64,000 nucleotides of DNA from Paenibacillus xylanexedens. Lineage in GTDB: Bacteria > Bacillota > Bacilli > Paenibacillales > Paenibacillaceae. A program made the position numbers and the translations under genes. Within the stretch, counting starts at the first letter, position 1; every line of letters begins with the position of its first letter. A model generated the notes under the pieces. It ran no database searches. It saw only the letters and a list, made by a program, of their open reading frames with translations, and was not told the origin of the DNA. The stretch is from positions 2,175,276-2,239,275 of the forward strand of contig NZ_VEIO01000001.1 of NCBI RefSeq assembly GCF_007680605.1, written 5' to 3'. This document shows positions 31,038-39,749 of the stretch, one piece after another.

Positions 31038-31712
31038 TCATTCCATCTGCTCCAGCTCTGTCAGACGGGCTTTAATTCGCTGTGGAATAAGTTCAAATAG
31101 CTTGTCCCATGTCATAAACATCTCCGGTTTCAACAAATACTCTTCAAACTGCATCGAGGGTACAAATGCTTTGGTTTGCAGATATTTTTTGACTCGCGCA
31201 TCGATCTGTTCACTGGTTTGAAAAAACGGTTCAAACATTTCATTTACAAGCAAGCCATCACATCCCGCCTCAGCGCCTGCTACACTATACAGATTAGGCA
31301 ACAACTCAAATACAACCGGCAATGGTGAAAAGGCGTGTTTCCCCGGCTGGGAGTACAGGCACACATGATGACCAACCAGATTAACTCTATCTTTTAACAG
31401 CCCTCTTAATACTCTCCCATGAAAGCTGGCTTCGCAATCCACGACTTCTCCATCATGTCCCACATACACCCATACATGCTCCAGCTCATAGAGATGTCCG
31501 ATCTCGTAATCCCACCATATCGCATATTCGATAACATACTTTACTGCTTCAGAAGGAAACTGTAGCTCTCTGCGAAAAGATGGAGACGGCCCAGAATGCT
31601 CAAGCACGGACACGCCAACGAAATCCGGATAAAAAGGCTCATTCTGATCAAACATGATTACTGGTGCATAACTTAATGCTGTTTCCAGCCATTCATTTTT
31701 AGCAATAGTCAT
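31038..31712 (-). CDS. Hypothetical protein, 224 aa
   Basis: I cannot place this in a family with confidence. It is a soluble, mixed alpha/beta protein without signal peptide. A conserved-looking core includes YAPVIMFDQNEPFYPDFVG, then WWDYEIGHLYELEHVWVYVG and DCEASFHGRV, and two histidines in VGHHVCLYSQPGKHAF that could bind a metal. The start at 31712 follows tggagga by seven bases; the seven codons upstream are not supported. It is monocistronic between the AT-rich gap and a cupin gene. Confidence 0.65.
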   Translation of the reverse strand: MTIAKNEWLETALSYAPVIMFDQNEPFYPDFVGVSVLEHSGPSPSFRRELQFPSEAVKYVIEYAIWWDYEIGHLYELEHVWVYVGHDGEVVDCEASFHGRVLRGLLKDRVNLVGHHVCLYSQPGKHAFSPLPVVFELLPNLYSVAGAEAGCDGLLVNEMFEPFFQTSEQIDARVKKYLQTKAFVPSMQFEEYLLKPEMFMTWDKLFELIPQRIKARLTELEQME

Positions 31713-31793
31713 AGAAGAATCCTCCATTTTCATTGTTGTTACTCCTATAGTAACAGAGAGAGGGCGAATGGCGTCAACTTATGCAAATATAAA

Positions 31794-31825
31794 AACCTGC
31801 AACCGAATCCACGCAGCTGCAGGTT
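31794..31825 (-). terminator. Terminator after the cupin gene
   Basis: aacctgca / tgcaggtt stem with a 16-base loop. On the minus strand tttttatattt follows. It lies 58 bases past the stop at 31884. Confidence 0.75.
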
Positions 31826-31883
31826 AAGGAAGGATATTCAATTAAGACAGGTTAATCAGCCCGGATGATTTCGGTTATTAACG

Positions 31884-32468
31884 TTATTCCCTTGTCGCCT
31901 TAGAAGCCTTGGAAGCTTGAACGGAGGTATCCGAAACGTCTGTTCCACAACCAATATCAGGGCCAAGAATGGCATCATTTTGGATGGACGCAACCGCTTT
32001 GGCATAAGCTTCTTCATCCAGACAATATGCGCGGTGAGCGACCTCCGGCGGTGTAGCCGCAAGAAAATCTGCCCCAAATACAATATCTGGTGTCGGTTGA
32101 TCAAATATGGTCAGTACATATACGCCATCGGTCTCCGCAACAAACCAATGAAACCAGCCTTTTGGAAAAACAACCACTTGCCCCGGCTTCAAACGATACG
32201 TTATCCGTTCACGTGTGAACGGATTAAACACGGATGCGGTAATCTCACCGCTGATGACTACGACCATCTCGGTTACATTGGGGTGCCAGTGGGGCTGCAC
32301 AATAATTCCTTTACTCAGATAGACATTAAAAAAACCATTTTCAATCGTTGGTAGCTGCTCTCCAAATAACTGAGTCACGTAGTTGTTTGGATCTCTCCGG
32401 TAATTCACCACAGCGTTGGAATCTGCGGCTAGTGGAACATTGGGGGATTTCAAGATCGGATTGATCAT
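31884..32468 (-). CDS. Cupin-domain protein (short paralogue)
   Basis: Single-cupin protein of 194 residues. Cupin motif 1 is PHWHPNVTEMVVVISGE (two His and a Glu), and motif 2 is GQVVVFPKGWFHWFVAE with the third His. Such sets bind Fe or Mn. A C-terminal YCLDEEAY segment and a Ser/Lys/Ala-rich tail follow. A longer paralogue with the same PFT, FGADFL and YCLDE features is at 38740-39582. Related single-cupin proteins of Bacillus are found in spore coats or act as oxalate decarboxylase-like enzymes, but no function is established here. aaggagg lies 13 bases upstream of the ATG. Confidence 0.78.
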   Translation of the reverse strand: MINPILKSPNVPLAADSNAVVNYRRDPNNYVTQLFGEQLPTIENGFFNVYLSKGIIVQPHWHPNVTEMVVVISGEITASVFNPFTRERITYRLKPGQVVVFPKGWFHWFVAETDGVYVLTIFDQPTPDIVFGADFLAATPPEVAHRAYCLDEEAYAKAVASIQNDAILGPDIGCGTDVSDTSVQASKASKATRE

Positions 32469-32659
32469 CAGTTATATTCTCCTCCTTGGGCAAACATCTC
32501 GTTGTTGTACTGTATGCTCAAGAATGTTGAGATAATACTGTATCCGACTATGAACGTTTAATTAAGATAAGCTGTCCCGTCTGTGCATATGAAGAATCCA
32601 AGCATGTTTTTAACTAACCATAGTTGAAATTAGTTGAAATTTCATGTAATTTAGATGGA

Positions 32660-33727
32660 TTAATTAAAAAGACGTTCGATGTAAACCTCAGGCTCGTCCA
32701 GAAATTGTTCGAATGTGCATAGCGTGCCCTGTTCCTGATGTTCGATATCGGCATATCCTATCATCTTTTTCCTTGGATTCCAGACGATGAGCATATGAGA
32801 GTACTGATCCAGATCAGAGGATAAACGAAGCAGCTTCTGCCTGCCCATCTTCATCTCCACCGTATCTGTTAACGAAAAGAATTCAATATAACCAACGCCA
32901 GCGGGACAGCTTGGCAGGTCTATTCGGCGTGAACCTTCGGTCATAAAACGGATTAACGTTTCGGGGAGCTTGTAAGATTTTAATGCATGCAGTTTATTGC
33001 TCAGATTATGGAACTCCTCAGGCTCGTGTGATTTCAAGTATTCAGCCATTTCATTATTTTTCTGACTGACCGCAATCGTGTAGGCCCGCTCCCCGTCCTT
33101 CTCCTGCAACGTCACATCCGCACCTTGTTCGACCAAATATTTGACCATTCGCATACTGTTCTGGCGTGTAGCTACGGTGAGCGGTGTCGCCTTGTATGGA
33201 TAAACCATATCCGGTTCGTTGTAGTTGATGTCCACACCCTCATCCAGCAGGTATTGAACCGTTTTCATATCATGATCCGATACTGCTTTTCGTAACGTTT
33301 TGCCGCCATATTTCCGAATGTCCAGCCCAAGCTCGTTCAGCACCGAAATATTCTTTTTGTTCCCGTAGTAAGCCTCGTCATATGCACTTGATTTTAACCG
33401 GCTTACTCCGTTCAATTTGGCTCCTTGCTCAACTAAATAACGAATCACATCTGCTCCACCGTAGCGCGCCGCATATAAAATGGCTGGATGGTCTTTGGCA
33501 TTGATCTCGGCCCCACGCTCCACAAGAAGTCTGACAACCTTCGACTGATTACAGATCAATGCCAGGTCAAGCGGACGAAGCGTAATGTTTGAGCTCAATG
33601 CTATTTTTTCTTCCAGATCCATACCTTGCTGTATACATGCTTCAACGCGGGCAACATCTCCTTGATAGATAGCCAACGCTTGGTCAGGCAAGGTTTTAAA
33701 CGTGCCTTGATTACCGATTTTGTACAC
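32660..33727 (-). CDS. Ankyrin-repeat protein with SUKH-like C-terminal region
   Basis: Protein of 355 residues. Ankyrin repeats fill about residues 15-235, for example RPLDLALICNQSKVVRLLVERGAEIN and TPLTVATRQNSMRMVKYLVEQGADV. The remaining 110 residues are a separate domain ending YADIEHQEQGTLCTFEQFLDEPEVYIERL, which resembles the C-terminus of SUKH/SMI1 proteins in this window. There is no signal peptide or membrane segment. Start is GTG at 33727, seven bases after aaggagg. Ankyrin immunity proteins occur alongside SUKH proteins in toxin-immunity loci, but no toxin is nearby, so the role is unknown. Confidence 0.8.
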   Translation of the reverse strand: MYKIGNQGTFKTLPDQALAIYQGDVARVEACIQQGMDLEEKIALSSNITLRPLDLALICNQSKVVRLLVERGAEINAKDHPAILYAARYGGADVIRYLVEQGAKLNGVSRLKSSAYDEAYYGNKKNISVLNELGLDIRKYGGKTLRKAVSDHDMKTVQYLLDEGVDINYNEPDMVYPYKATPLTVATRQNSMRMVKYLVEQGADVTLQEKDGERAYTIAVSQKNNEMAEYLKSHEPEEFHNLSNKLHALKSYKLPETLIRFMTEGSRRIDLPSCPAGVGYIEFFSLTDTVEMKMGRQKLLRLSSDLDQYSHMLIVWNPRKKMIGYADIEHQEQGTLCTFEQFLDEPEVYIERLFN

Positions 33728-33857
33728 AAGGTTCCCTCCTTTACAGCGATAATAATGAAATCCATGTTTGTTGAGCTACCCAAATGAATATGCTAACATA
33801 GTGGTCAACCCTTTGGAATCTACATACTAAATACACAACGAACCCGGAAAGGACACT

Positions 33858-34865
33858 ATGAATTCCCTAAACCTTCATCATACATTGCAACAGATCATTC
33901 CACCGCTGGATCTTAGAAGCTGTCTGGTCAGTGTAGGCGGGGAGATCGTTTACAAGCACTACCGGAATGCACAGGCTGAGACAGATATCGCTAAAATTAA
34001 TTCATGTACCAAGAGCATCATCTCTGCGCTCATATGTATCGCCATGGATCAAGGGCTACTGCCTGATGCAGGCTCGCCCATATCTGCCTTTTTCCCGCAG
34101 CTCACTTCTGATCCTGACCCACGTAAACCAGCAATTACCCTGGAGCAACTGCTTACGATGACAGCCGGATTTAACTGGGATGAGTTCGGCGGACAAAATT
34201 CGTTTCCACGGATGACACGTACGGATCATTGGGTCAATTTCGCTTTAGAACAGCCTTTGCGACATGAACCCGGCACACATATGGAATACAATTCGGGAGT
34301 TTCCCAGATTCTATCCTCAATATTAATGCAACATGTCGGCATGAGTGTAGCAGCGTATGCAGAGCGTTATCTATTTGGCCCACTCTGCATTCAAGATTAT
34401 GAATGGGAGCAAGATCCCCAAGGTGTACACACGGGTGGATTTGGTCTGAGACTGCTGCCAACCGACTTGCTCAAATTCGGACAACTCTACCTTCAGGAAG
34501 GGAATTGGGAAGGACAACAGCTTATTTCCAGCCAACTCGTCAAACGTTCAACGCAGCCCTTCATCACGGTCCCTCCGCCAAACCATGGCAGTTACGGCTG
34601 GCACTGGTGGGTGGACCAATATGGAGATGAACATCTCGACGATAACTCGGTACCCCAACACCAACCCACGGATTCAGAGCGTCTCAAATCACTAGATTAT
34701 TACTACGCCAGAGGATTTGGAGGTCAGTATGTATATATTGTTCCCGAGCTGGAACTTGTGACCGTGCTGACCAATGACAAGCGCAAGAAGGAAAAGCCGC
34801 CCATCGACGTATTCCCCAGATTCATTGTGCCTGAATTGTGGAAGCTAGCTAACTTTTCCAATTGA
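33858..34865 (+). CDS. Serine hydrolase, beta-lactamase fold
   Basis: Class C beta-lactamase/penicillin-binding-type hydrolase of 335 residues. The S-x-x-K motif is S49-C-T-K52, and the Y-x-N-type motif is in MEYNSGVSQ. YVPGTH-type surroundings (EPGTHMEYNSG) are typical of EstB/6-aminohexanoate-dimer-hydrolase-like enzymes. No signal peptide is seen, so it is probably cytoplasmic. The substrate may be an ester or amide. ggaaagg precedes the ATG by seven bases. It is divergent from the ankyrin gene and convergent with a second enzyme of the same fold. Confidence 0.88.
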   Translation: MNSLNLHHTLQQIIPPLDLRSCLVSVGGEIVYKHYRNAQAETDIAKINSCTKSIISALICIAMDQGLLPDAGSPISAFFPQLTSDPDPRKPAITLEQLLTMTAGFNWDEFGGQNSFPRMTRTDHWVNFALEQPLRHEPGTHMEYNSGVSQILSSILMQHVGMSVAAYAERYLFGPLCIQDYEWEQDPQGVHTGGFGLRLLPTDLLKFGQLYLQEGNWEGQQLISSQLVKRSTQPFITVPPPNHGSYGWHWWVDQYGDEHLDDNSVPQHQPTDSERLKSLDYYYARGFGGQYVYIVPELELVTVLTNDKRKKEKPPIDVFPRFIVPELWKLANFSN

Positions 34866-34903
34866 ATTGACAATGATTCCGACTGAAATATTTTAAACAT
34901 AAA

Positions 34904-34945
34904 CCCTTGCCTACATTGTGTGATCGTTATGGTTAACGGCAAGGG
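34904..34945 (-). terminator. Probable terminator of the 35-36.8 kb operon
   Basis: cccttgcc / ggcaaggg stem with a 26-base loop. On the minus strand tttatgttt follows. It lies about 100 bases past the stop at 35047. Confidence 0.55.
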
Positions 34946-35046
34946 CAACTTAGACATTGGGAATTAACCTGTTACGGCATTCTGCCTTCTGTCCGTTTCT
35001 GGGCAATGGTCTACGATCCCCATATTTTCCAACCTCACCACTCCTC

Positions 35047-36069
35047 TTACACCATGGCTTCCTCTACAGCCAGCGTTATCGGATAAGGCCCTGACTCCTG
35101 ATTCGAAATAACCACAAGTTGAATCCCATGCTTGGGATACACGCCAGACATAAACGAAACACCTGGGTCAAAACCCATAACATGAGCCTTAAATATTTCT
35201 TTTTCACGCAACTCCAGCCATATCCCCAACCCATAAACCTCCTCGTCCTCATCGTGCGCGTGGGGTGTCAACAAATACCGTGTCATCTCCTCACCAAGCA
35301 ACGTATGCCCCAGCAGAGCATCCCAGAAACGAATCATATCTGGTGCGGTTACATAGGCTCCACCATCTGCTCCACCTTGAACGGGGACGGAAAAAATATT
35401 ACTTGTCCACGTCCCGTCGTCAGCATCGATATATCCAATAGCTGTGTTACGCGGAAGCTGATCTGTCAGGAAATAACCTGAATCTTGCATGCCGGCTCGT
35501 TTGAAAATATGTTCCTCCACGTATGTTGTAAAGGCCATGCCGGTGTATTGCTCCACAATGAGTCCGAGTACGATAAATGCCGCATTGTTATAATGAAACT
35601 TCTCACCCGGAGCAGACTTCATGGGCAGATGTTGAAACATGGGCAGAAAATCACTAAGCTGTCGCATCGTGTACACGGGTCTGTCTTTCCACAACGCTGA
35701 AAAATCATCCATCACGTCCTCATCAAAATAATCCGGTACGCCAGAATTATGGGTCAGTAACTGGTGCACTGTAATCTCTGAATCCCACGACGGAAACGTA
35801 AGGTTTAGGACATCCTTTAATTTGGAATCTAACGTAAAATGTCCTTGCTCAATCAACTTACATATACTTACAGCTGTAAAAACCTTACAGCCCGAAGCAA
35901 TACCAAAACGTGTATTCACATCATTCAGCAGTTCATCACTACGGTTCGCATACCCTCGCACCATCTGAAAAAGGGTCTCACCCTCCTGTTTGCACAGCAC
36001 AACACCCGAAAAATCCTTTTGTTCCATAACCTCTTTGACTTTTTCCCTGACTTTTACTGCATCCAGCAT
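35047..36069 (-). CDS. Serine hydrolase, class C beta-lactamase-like
   Basis: Beta-lactamase-fold hydrolase of 340 residues. S-x-x-K is S59-G-C-K62, and Y-x-N is in KFHYNNAAF after the SAPGEK turn. There is no signal peptide. The start at 36069 is chosen because it avoids overlap with the upstream gene and has taggtg nearby; the frame stays open to 36138. It lies 10 bases downstream of a DUF1361 gene, so the pair is likely co-transcribed. It may be an esterase or peptidase rather than a true beta-lactamase. Confidence 0.87.
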   Translation of the reverse strand: MLDAVKVREKVKEVMEQKDFSGVVLCKQEGETLFQMVRGYANRSDELLNDVNTRFGIASGCKVFTAVSICKLIEQGHFTLDSKLKDVLNLTFPSWDSEITVHQLLTHNSGVPDYFDEDVMDDFSALWKDRPVYTMRQLSDFLPMFQHLPMKSAPGEKFHYNNAAFIVLGLIVEQYTGMAFTTYVEEHIFKRAGMQDSGYFLTDQLPRNTAIGYIDADDGTWTSNIFSVPVQGGADGGAYVTAPDMIRFWDALLGHTLLGEEMTRYLLTPHAHDEDEEVYGLGIWLELREKEIFKAHVMGFDPGVSFMSGVYPKHGIQLVVISNQESGPYPITLAVEEAMV

Positions 36070-36079
36070 ATCGAAGCAC

Positions 36080-36796
36080 CTACGCTTTCTTATCATTGGT
36101 TTGTAAACTTCGTTGATCTGGCCCAGACCCTCTCGCATTCAGCAAATAATATAACGTGAGATAGATAGTAAGAAGAAACGTTCCAAAGAACATACAAAAC
36201 GCCAAGGAGGGCCGGCTAACACTTTCGTGCATCAGCCTGATTAACAACTCGCGATTGGTCAATGCATCCCAGCTGTTTAGCCGGTACACCCGTCCAAGCA
36301 GAACACCATAACTGCCAAGAGCTGTTCCACCCAGTACAAATATCCATGACGCCGCACGTCCCAACCGATCATAGATGACTTCCTGAATCTGATACATCGA
36401 TAGGAAGCCGATCAGCAGTCCTGCCCACACAAACATCAGCACAACCATCAGATCGTACCAGTAGTGAAACTCGGCAAGGCTTCCGGACAAATACCTTGAA
36501 CTCCTAGATGTTAGATGCAGTAAATCCGTAACGATATACGAAGAGTTGGGGAAAAACAACAGCCACATCATCGCACTCGGTATCCCGATCCATACGGCTC
36601 CTTTCCATTTCAAACGGCCCAAACCATAGGTTAGGGATGAGAATACAAATGGAATCCAGCCCAAAAACAAATTCCAGATCAGGAAACGGAAATACCGCTG
36701 ATCCAGCCAATCGGCCGCTATGTAATACAACCCCAGCGTAATAACCGTAACTGCACTAAGAAAAACAAACATGTGCACATAATTTAGTTTTCTCAA
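36080..36796 (-). CDS. DUF1361-domain membrane protein
   Basis: Polytopic membrane protein of 238 residues with about seven hydrophobic segments. The central FFPNSSYIVTDLLHL is the recognisable DUF1361 motif. Function is unknown for the family. The chosen start is a TTG at 36796, nine bases after gagg. A TTG ten codons earlier (36826) has no site, and an ATG at residue 9 is also possible. The beta-lactamase-fold gene follows after 10 bases. Confidence 0.78.
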   Translation of the reverse strand: MRKLNYVHMFVFLSAVTVITLGLYYIAADWLDQRYFRFLIWNLFLGWIPFVFSSLTYGLGRLKWKGAVWIGIPSAMMWLLFFPNSSYIVTDLLHLTSRSSRYLSGSLAEFHYWYDLMVVLMFVWAGLLIGFLSMYQIQEVIYDRLGRAASWIFVLGGTALGSYGVLLGRVYRLNSWDALTNRELLIRLMHESVSRPSLAFCMFFGTFLLTIYLTLYYLLNARGSGPDQRSLQTNDKKA

Positions 36797-36948
36797 TACG
36801 TACAACCTCACTTGTGTTGAATTCAAAATCTACTTCATTCATGGCATATATTTACTATTTATGAAATCTATTAGATCATACCATGTATAACCGTAGAATC
36901 AAATTTATGATAGATACAATAGAATCGATTACACGGTATATAAAATAA

Positions 36949-36982
36949 AAAAACGACAGCCCTTTTTACAGGATCATGTCGC
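36949..36982 (-). terminator. Terminator after the ECF41 sigma factor gene
   Basis: Minus strand gcgaca / tgtcgt with a partly paired interior, followed by tttttttatttt. It lies about 48 bases past the stop at 37030. Confidence 0.65.
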
Positions 36983-37029
36983 TTAACTTTTGAGAGGTTA
37001 CAGTTAATTATTTCATTACTATTATTAGT

Positions 37030-37974
37030 TCATGATTGCACAGTTGTCAGTTTGTTTGGATTGACAATAAGATACACGCCATGGATTCGCTTCCCTGAAG
37101 CATCCATTTCCAAACATAACACTTCATTGACCTGCCCGTCTTTCATTAAGGTGAGCTGAAGTTCTCCATTAATAAATGCAGGTTGCCACTCTCTTTCTCT
37201 TAACGAACGAAACACGCTAGGAGAGGTAAGGATCGCGAGCACACCCTTGTGTACATGCATTGTTCGCATAATCGTGCGAACTACGCCGCCACCATCCGCT
37301 GTGAATACAGGCTCATCTGTCAGCAGCTCCAGCATAGCTGAAACGTCATGTTGTAGAAACGCCGTGGTGAAACGGCTAAGCACTTCTTTTTTAGTGTTCC
37401 AATTGGCGTTCGCATGCTCCATCGCGGGAAGTTGTTCAGGCAAATTTCGTCTGGCACGACTATAAATCTGTCGACAGTTGCTTTCCGTTTTCCCCAGCCA
37501 TCCAGCTATCTCCGAATAGTCATGCTCAAAGGCTTCACGTAGCACAAAAACGGCCCGTTCCAGGGGTGACAGACGTTCAAGCATCACCAGATAAGCGTAC
37601 GAAATCATTTCTTTTTGCTGTATCGTTTCCTCTGGCGTATTAACTAATTCATGAACACCAAGCGGCTCGGGAAGCCATTCCCCGACATAATGCTCCCTCT
37701 GGTTACGAGCAGAGTTCAACAGATTCAAACAGCGGTTCACGATGAGTTTTCCGATGTAAGACTTGGGTTGGTGAATAAGCTGATTCCTCAACCTCTGAAG
37801 TTCTGCGAAGCAGTCCTGAACGATATCTTCCGCCTCAGTCACACTGCCCAGCATACGATATGCAATGGAGAAGGCATATTTTTTATACTGTATATACAAT
37901 GCACCAACATCCAGAGAAGACGGTTCCGGCGTATGCTTATGTTGATTAGAATCAGAATTAAGATTGGACTGCAT
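37030..37974 (-). CDS. ECF41-type RNA polymerase sigma factor with SnoaL-like domain
   Basis: Extracytoplasmic function sigma factor of 314 residues, far longer than a normal ECF. Sigma2 is about 25-95 (YRMLGSVTEAEDIVQDCF) and sigma4 about 135-190 (LSPLERAVFVLREAFEHDYSEIA). A C-terminal SnoaL-like domain (about 200-314) holds the TADGGG segment and ends VNPNKL, close to the NPDKL motif that marks group ECF41. In that group the extension replaces an anti-sigma factor and tunes activity. A carboxymuconolactone decarboxylase gene lies just upstream, the standard ECF41 partner. gaggagg lies seven bases before the ATG. Confidence 0.9.
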   Translation of the reverse strand: MQSNLNSDSNQHKHTPEPSSLDVGALYIQYKKYAFSIAYRMLGSVTEAEDIVQDCFAELQRLRNQLIHQPKSYIGKLIVNRCLNLLNSARNQREHYVGEWLPEPLGVHELVNTPEETIQQKEMISYAYLVMLERLSPLERAVFVLREAFEHDYSEIAGWLGKTESNCRQIYSRARRNLPEQLPAMEHANANWNTKKEVLSRFTTAFLQHDVSAMLELLTDEPVFTADGGGVVRTIMRTMHVHKGVLAILTSPSVFRSLREREWQPAFINGELQLTLMKDGQVNEVLCLEMDASGKRIHGVYLIVNPNKLTTVQS

Positions 37975-38029
37975 AGAATCGCCTCCTCTGGCTTGGTTCG
38001 TCTATCGTTTATTTTTCTCGTTTATCACG

Positions 38030-38476
38030 TTAGTTAAAACATCCTGGATACATACCTGTCGTAATGGCAATACGGTTCCAACTGTTGATTGAATTAATCG
38101 CCATAATCAAATTAACGATTTCTGTTTCGCTGAAGTGTTCACGAACTTTATTATACAGCTCAAGCGGAACTCCCTGCTCCGATATTCGCGTCACAACTTC
38201 GGCCATCTCAAGCATAACACGTTGTTTCTCCGTAAATATAGGCACTTCATGCCACACACTGAGCAAAAGAATATGATCCCCATAATCGCCCAGCTTCATC
38301 AAGTCTTTAGCATGCATATCTATACAAAAGGCACAGCCATTGACCTGAGAGACACGGATTTTCAACAACTCATATAACACCTTATCTTCAAATTGCCCGG
38401 ATACATATTGCTCCATCGCCATCATAGCCCTGAAAGCTCCATGGTTGGCCGCTCTGTAGTTCATACGTAAATTCAT
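38030..38476 (-). CDS. Carboxymuconolactone decarboxylase family (AhpD-like) protein
   Basis: AhpD-fold protein of 148 residues. NGCAFCIDMHAKDL carries the C-x-x-C-x3-H redox or proton-relay site. It probably works as a small thiol peroxidase-type or decarboxylase-type enzyme. The gene is 55 bases upstream of the ECF41 sigma gene and on the same strand, the conserved arrangement in which this gene is the sigma factor's main target. An ECF41-type promoter precedes it at 38513-38539. The start at 38476 follows ggagga by eight bases; an ATG two codons before is very close to the site. Confidence 0.9.
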   Translation of the reverse strand: MNLRMNYRAANHGAFRAMMAMEQYVSGQFEDKVLYELLKIRVSQVNGCAFCIDMHAKDLMKLGDYGDHILLLSVWHEVPIFTEKQRVMLEMAEVVTRISEQGVPLELYNKVREHFSETEIVNLIMAINSINSWNRIAITTGMYPGCFN

Positions 38477-38512
38477 ATTCATTCTCCTCCATTATCTGGT
38501 CTACATACTGAA

Positions 38513-38539
38513 GACAAATAACGAATGGAGTTTGTGACA
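38513..38539 (-). promoter_or_regulatory. ECF41-type promoter
   Basis: On the minus strand TGTCACA (38533-38539) is followed after exactly 16 bases by TGTC (38513-38516). ECF41 promoters are known to carry TGTCACA-N16-CGTC, so only one base differs. It lies about 37 bases before the start of the carboxymuconolactone decarboxylase gene, upstream of its own sigma factor. Confidence 0.7.
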
Positions 38540-38739
38540 TCTCGTGAGAAAAAATAAAAAAAAAAGCGCTCTGAGTTGAACGCCCTTATCGTTATGATAC
38601 TGCATTATGATACTTGGATACTTCATCATAAGGATTATGCAATCATACCAGATTTGCTCATCAGAAAGCACACGGTAGTGAGAACAAAATCGGAAATAGA
38701 TTCATACAAACAGGAGTAATTAGAGGACTATTATTCGAT

Positions 38740-39582
38740 TCAGACCTTATCATCTGAGTTCAGTTGCACCGGGAGTTCGCTATAGTAAGGGCATCCTGGT
38801 TCGTGGATAATACGCGGATCTACCCAAGTACCCCAGTGTGGAAGACGGTTTACATAAGGGGGCATGTTGGGTTGCATGTTGGGTTGCATATTAGGCTGCA
38901 TATTGGGCTCGATGTTGGGTTGCACATTAGGCTGTAAGTTTGGTTGCACATTCGGTTGAATGTTTGGTTGGAGTTGAAGTGGTTCGATGTTAGGTTGAAG
39001 ATTCGGTCCCACATTAGGCATATGGTTGGATACAGGCGCGATCTGCGTTTTACAGTCTTTTGGCGGGCCGATAATTACCGTTTTCTGAATGGGGGCCAAT
39101 GCTTCCTGCACTTTATGTTCATCCAGACAATAGGTGTGTGCCAGCACTTTCGCAGGAGTCAGTCGCAAAATATCAGAGCCGAAGATCGCTTCAGGCACAG
39201 GAGCATCAAAGATCGCGAGCAGATGTGTGTGATCTTTCGTCGCCACTTCATAGTGCCACCATCCTTGCGGTACGTTAGCGGTTTGCCCTGGTGTAATGGG
39301 GAAATGAAGCAGTTCATTCGTGAACGGGTTAATGAGGGAAACAACCGCTGCGCCGCTGATGCAATAAACGAGTTCAGTTGCGTTTTGATGAATGTGAGGT
39401 TCAACGACATTGCCTGCACTCAGAAAAATATCCAATAAAGAGGTATTGCCCAACGTGTTGAGCTGTTTTACCGAAAGTGCATTGATGTAATTATGCTCAT
39501 CTTTCTTGAAAAGAGGATTGTTGCTCAGATCATACGTAAACTGTGTGGTCGGTAAAGTGAAATCCATGTACGAGGTTGCCAA
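38740..39582 (-). CDS. Cupin protein with PN-x-Q repeat tail
   Basis: Protein of 280 residues. The cupin fold spans about 35-150: PHIHQNATELVYCISG supplies metal ligands, and PGQTANVPQGWWHYEV follows. YCLDEHKV is shared with the shorter paralogue at 31884-32468. A low-complexity tail of tandem PN[IVLM]Q units spans about residues 183-245, then a conserved-looking PYVNRLPHWGTWVDPR end. The start appears to be TTG at 39582 with a weak agg nine bases upstream. It is divergent from the Pro/Tyr/Gly-rich gene. A spore surface or cell-surface structural role is possible but inferred. Confidence 0.72.
   Translation of the reverse strand: MATSYMDFTLPTTQFTYDLSNNPLFKKDEHNYINALSVKQLNTLGNTSLLDIFLSAGNVVEPHIHQNATELVYCISGAAVVSLINPFTNELLHFPITPGQTANVPQGWWHYEVATKDHTHLLAIFDAPVPEAIFGSDILRLTPAKVLAHTYCLDEHKVQEALAPIQKTVIIGPPKDCKTQIAPVSNHMPNVGPNLQPNIEPLQLQPNIQPNVQPNLQPNVQPNIEPNMQPNMQPNMQPNMPPYVNRLPHWGTWVDPRIIHEPGCPYYSELPVQLNSDDKV
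38861..39021 (-). repeat. In-frame 12-base tandem repeats encoding PN-x-Q units
   Basis: About 13 degenerate copies of a 12-base unit (minus strand consensus caacccaacatg) run through the 3' part of the cupin gene. The reading frame is kept in all copies. Such arrays can change copy number by slippage. Confidence 0.75.
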
Positions 39583-39749
39583 AATAAAACGCCTGCCCTT
39601 CGCTCTCGGTTTAGGTGATACCCTATACCTCAGCGTATGCCCAGCGCCCAGATTGGTGAGCCCATTTCGACTGGGCTAAATCGTTGTGTCAGCGAAAGAC
39701 GAATCCGCATAGGCTGATATCATCAATCCAGACATTGGAGGCTTGTGAT

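Noticed and set aside
38861..39021. Repeated 12-base units considered as a CRISPR array
   Set aside because: Units are too short, have no spacers and stay in frame within a gene; this is a coding tandem repeat.
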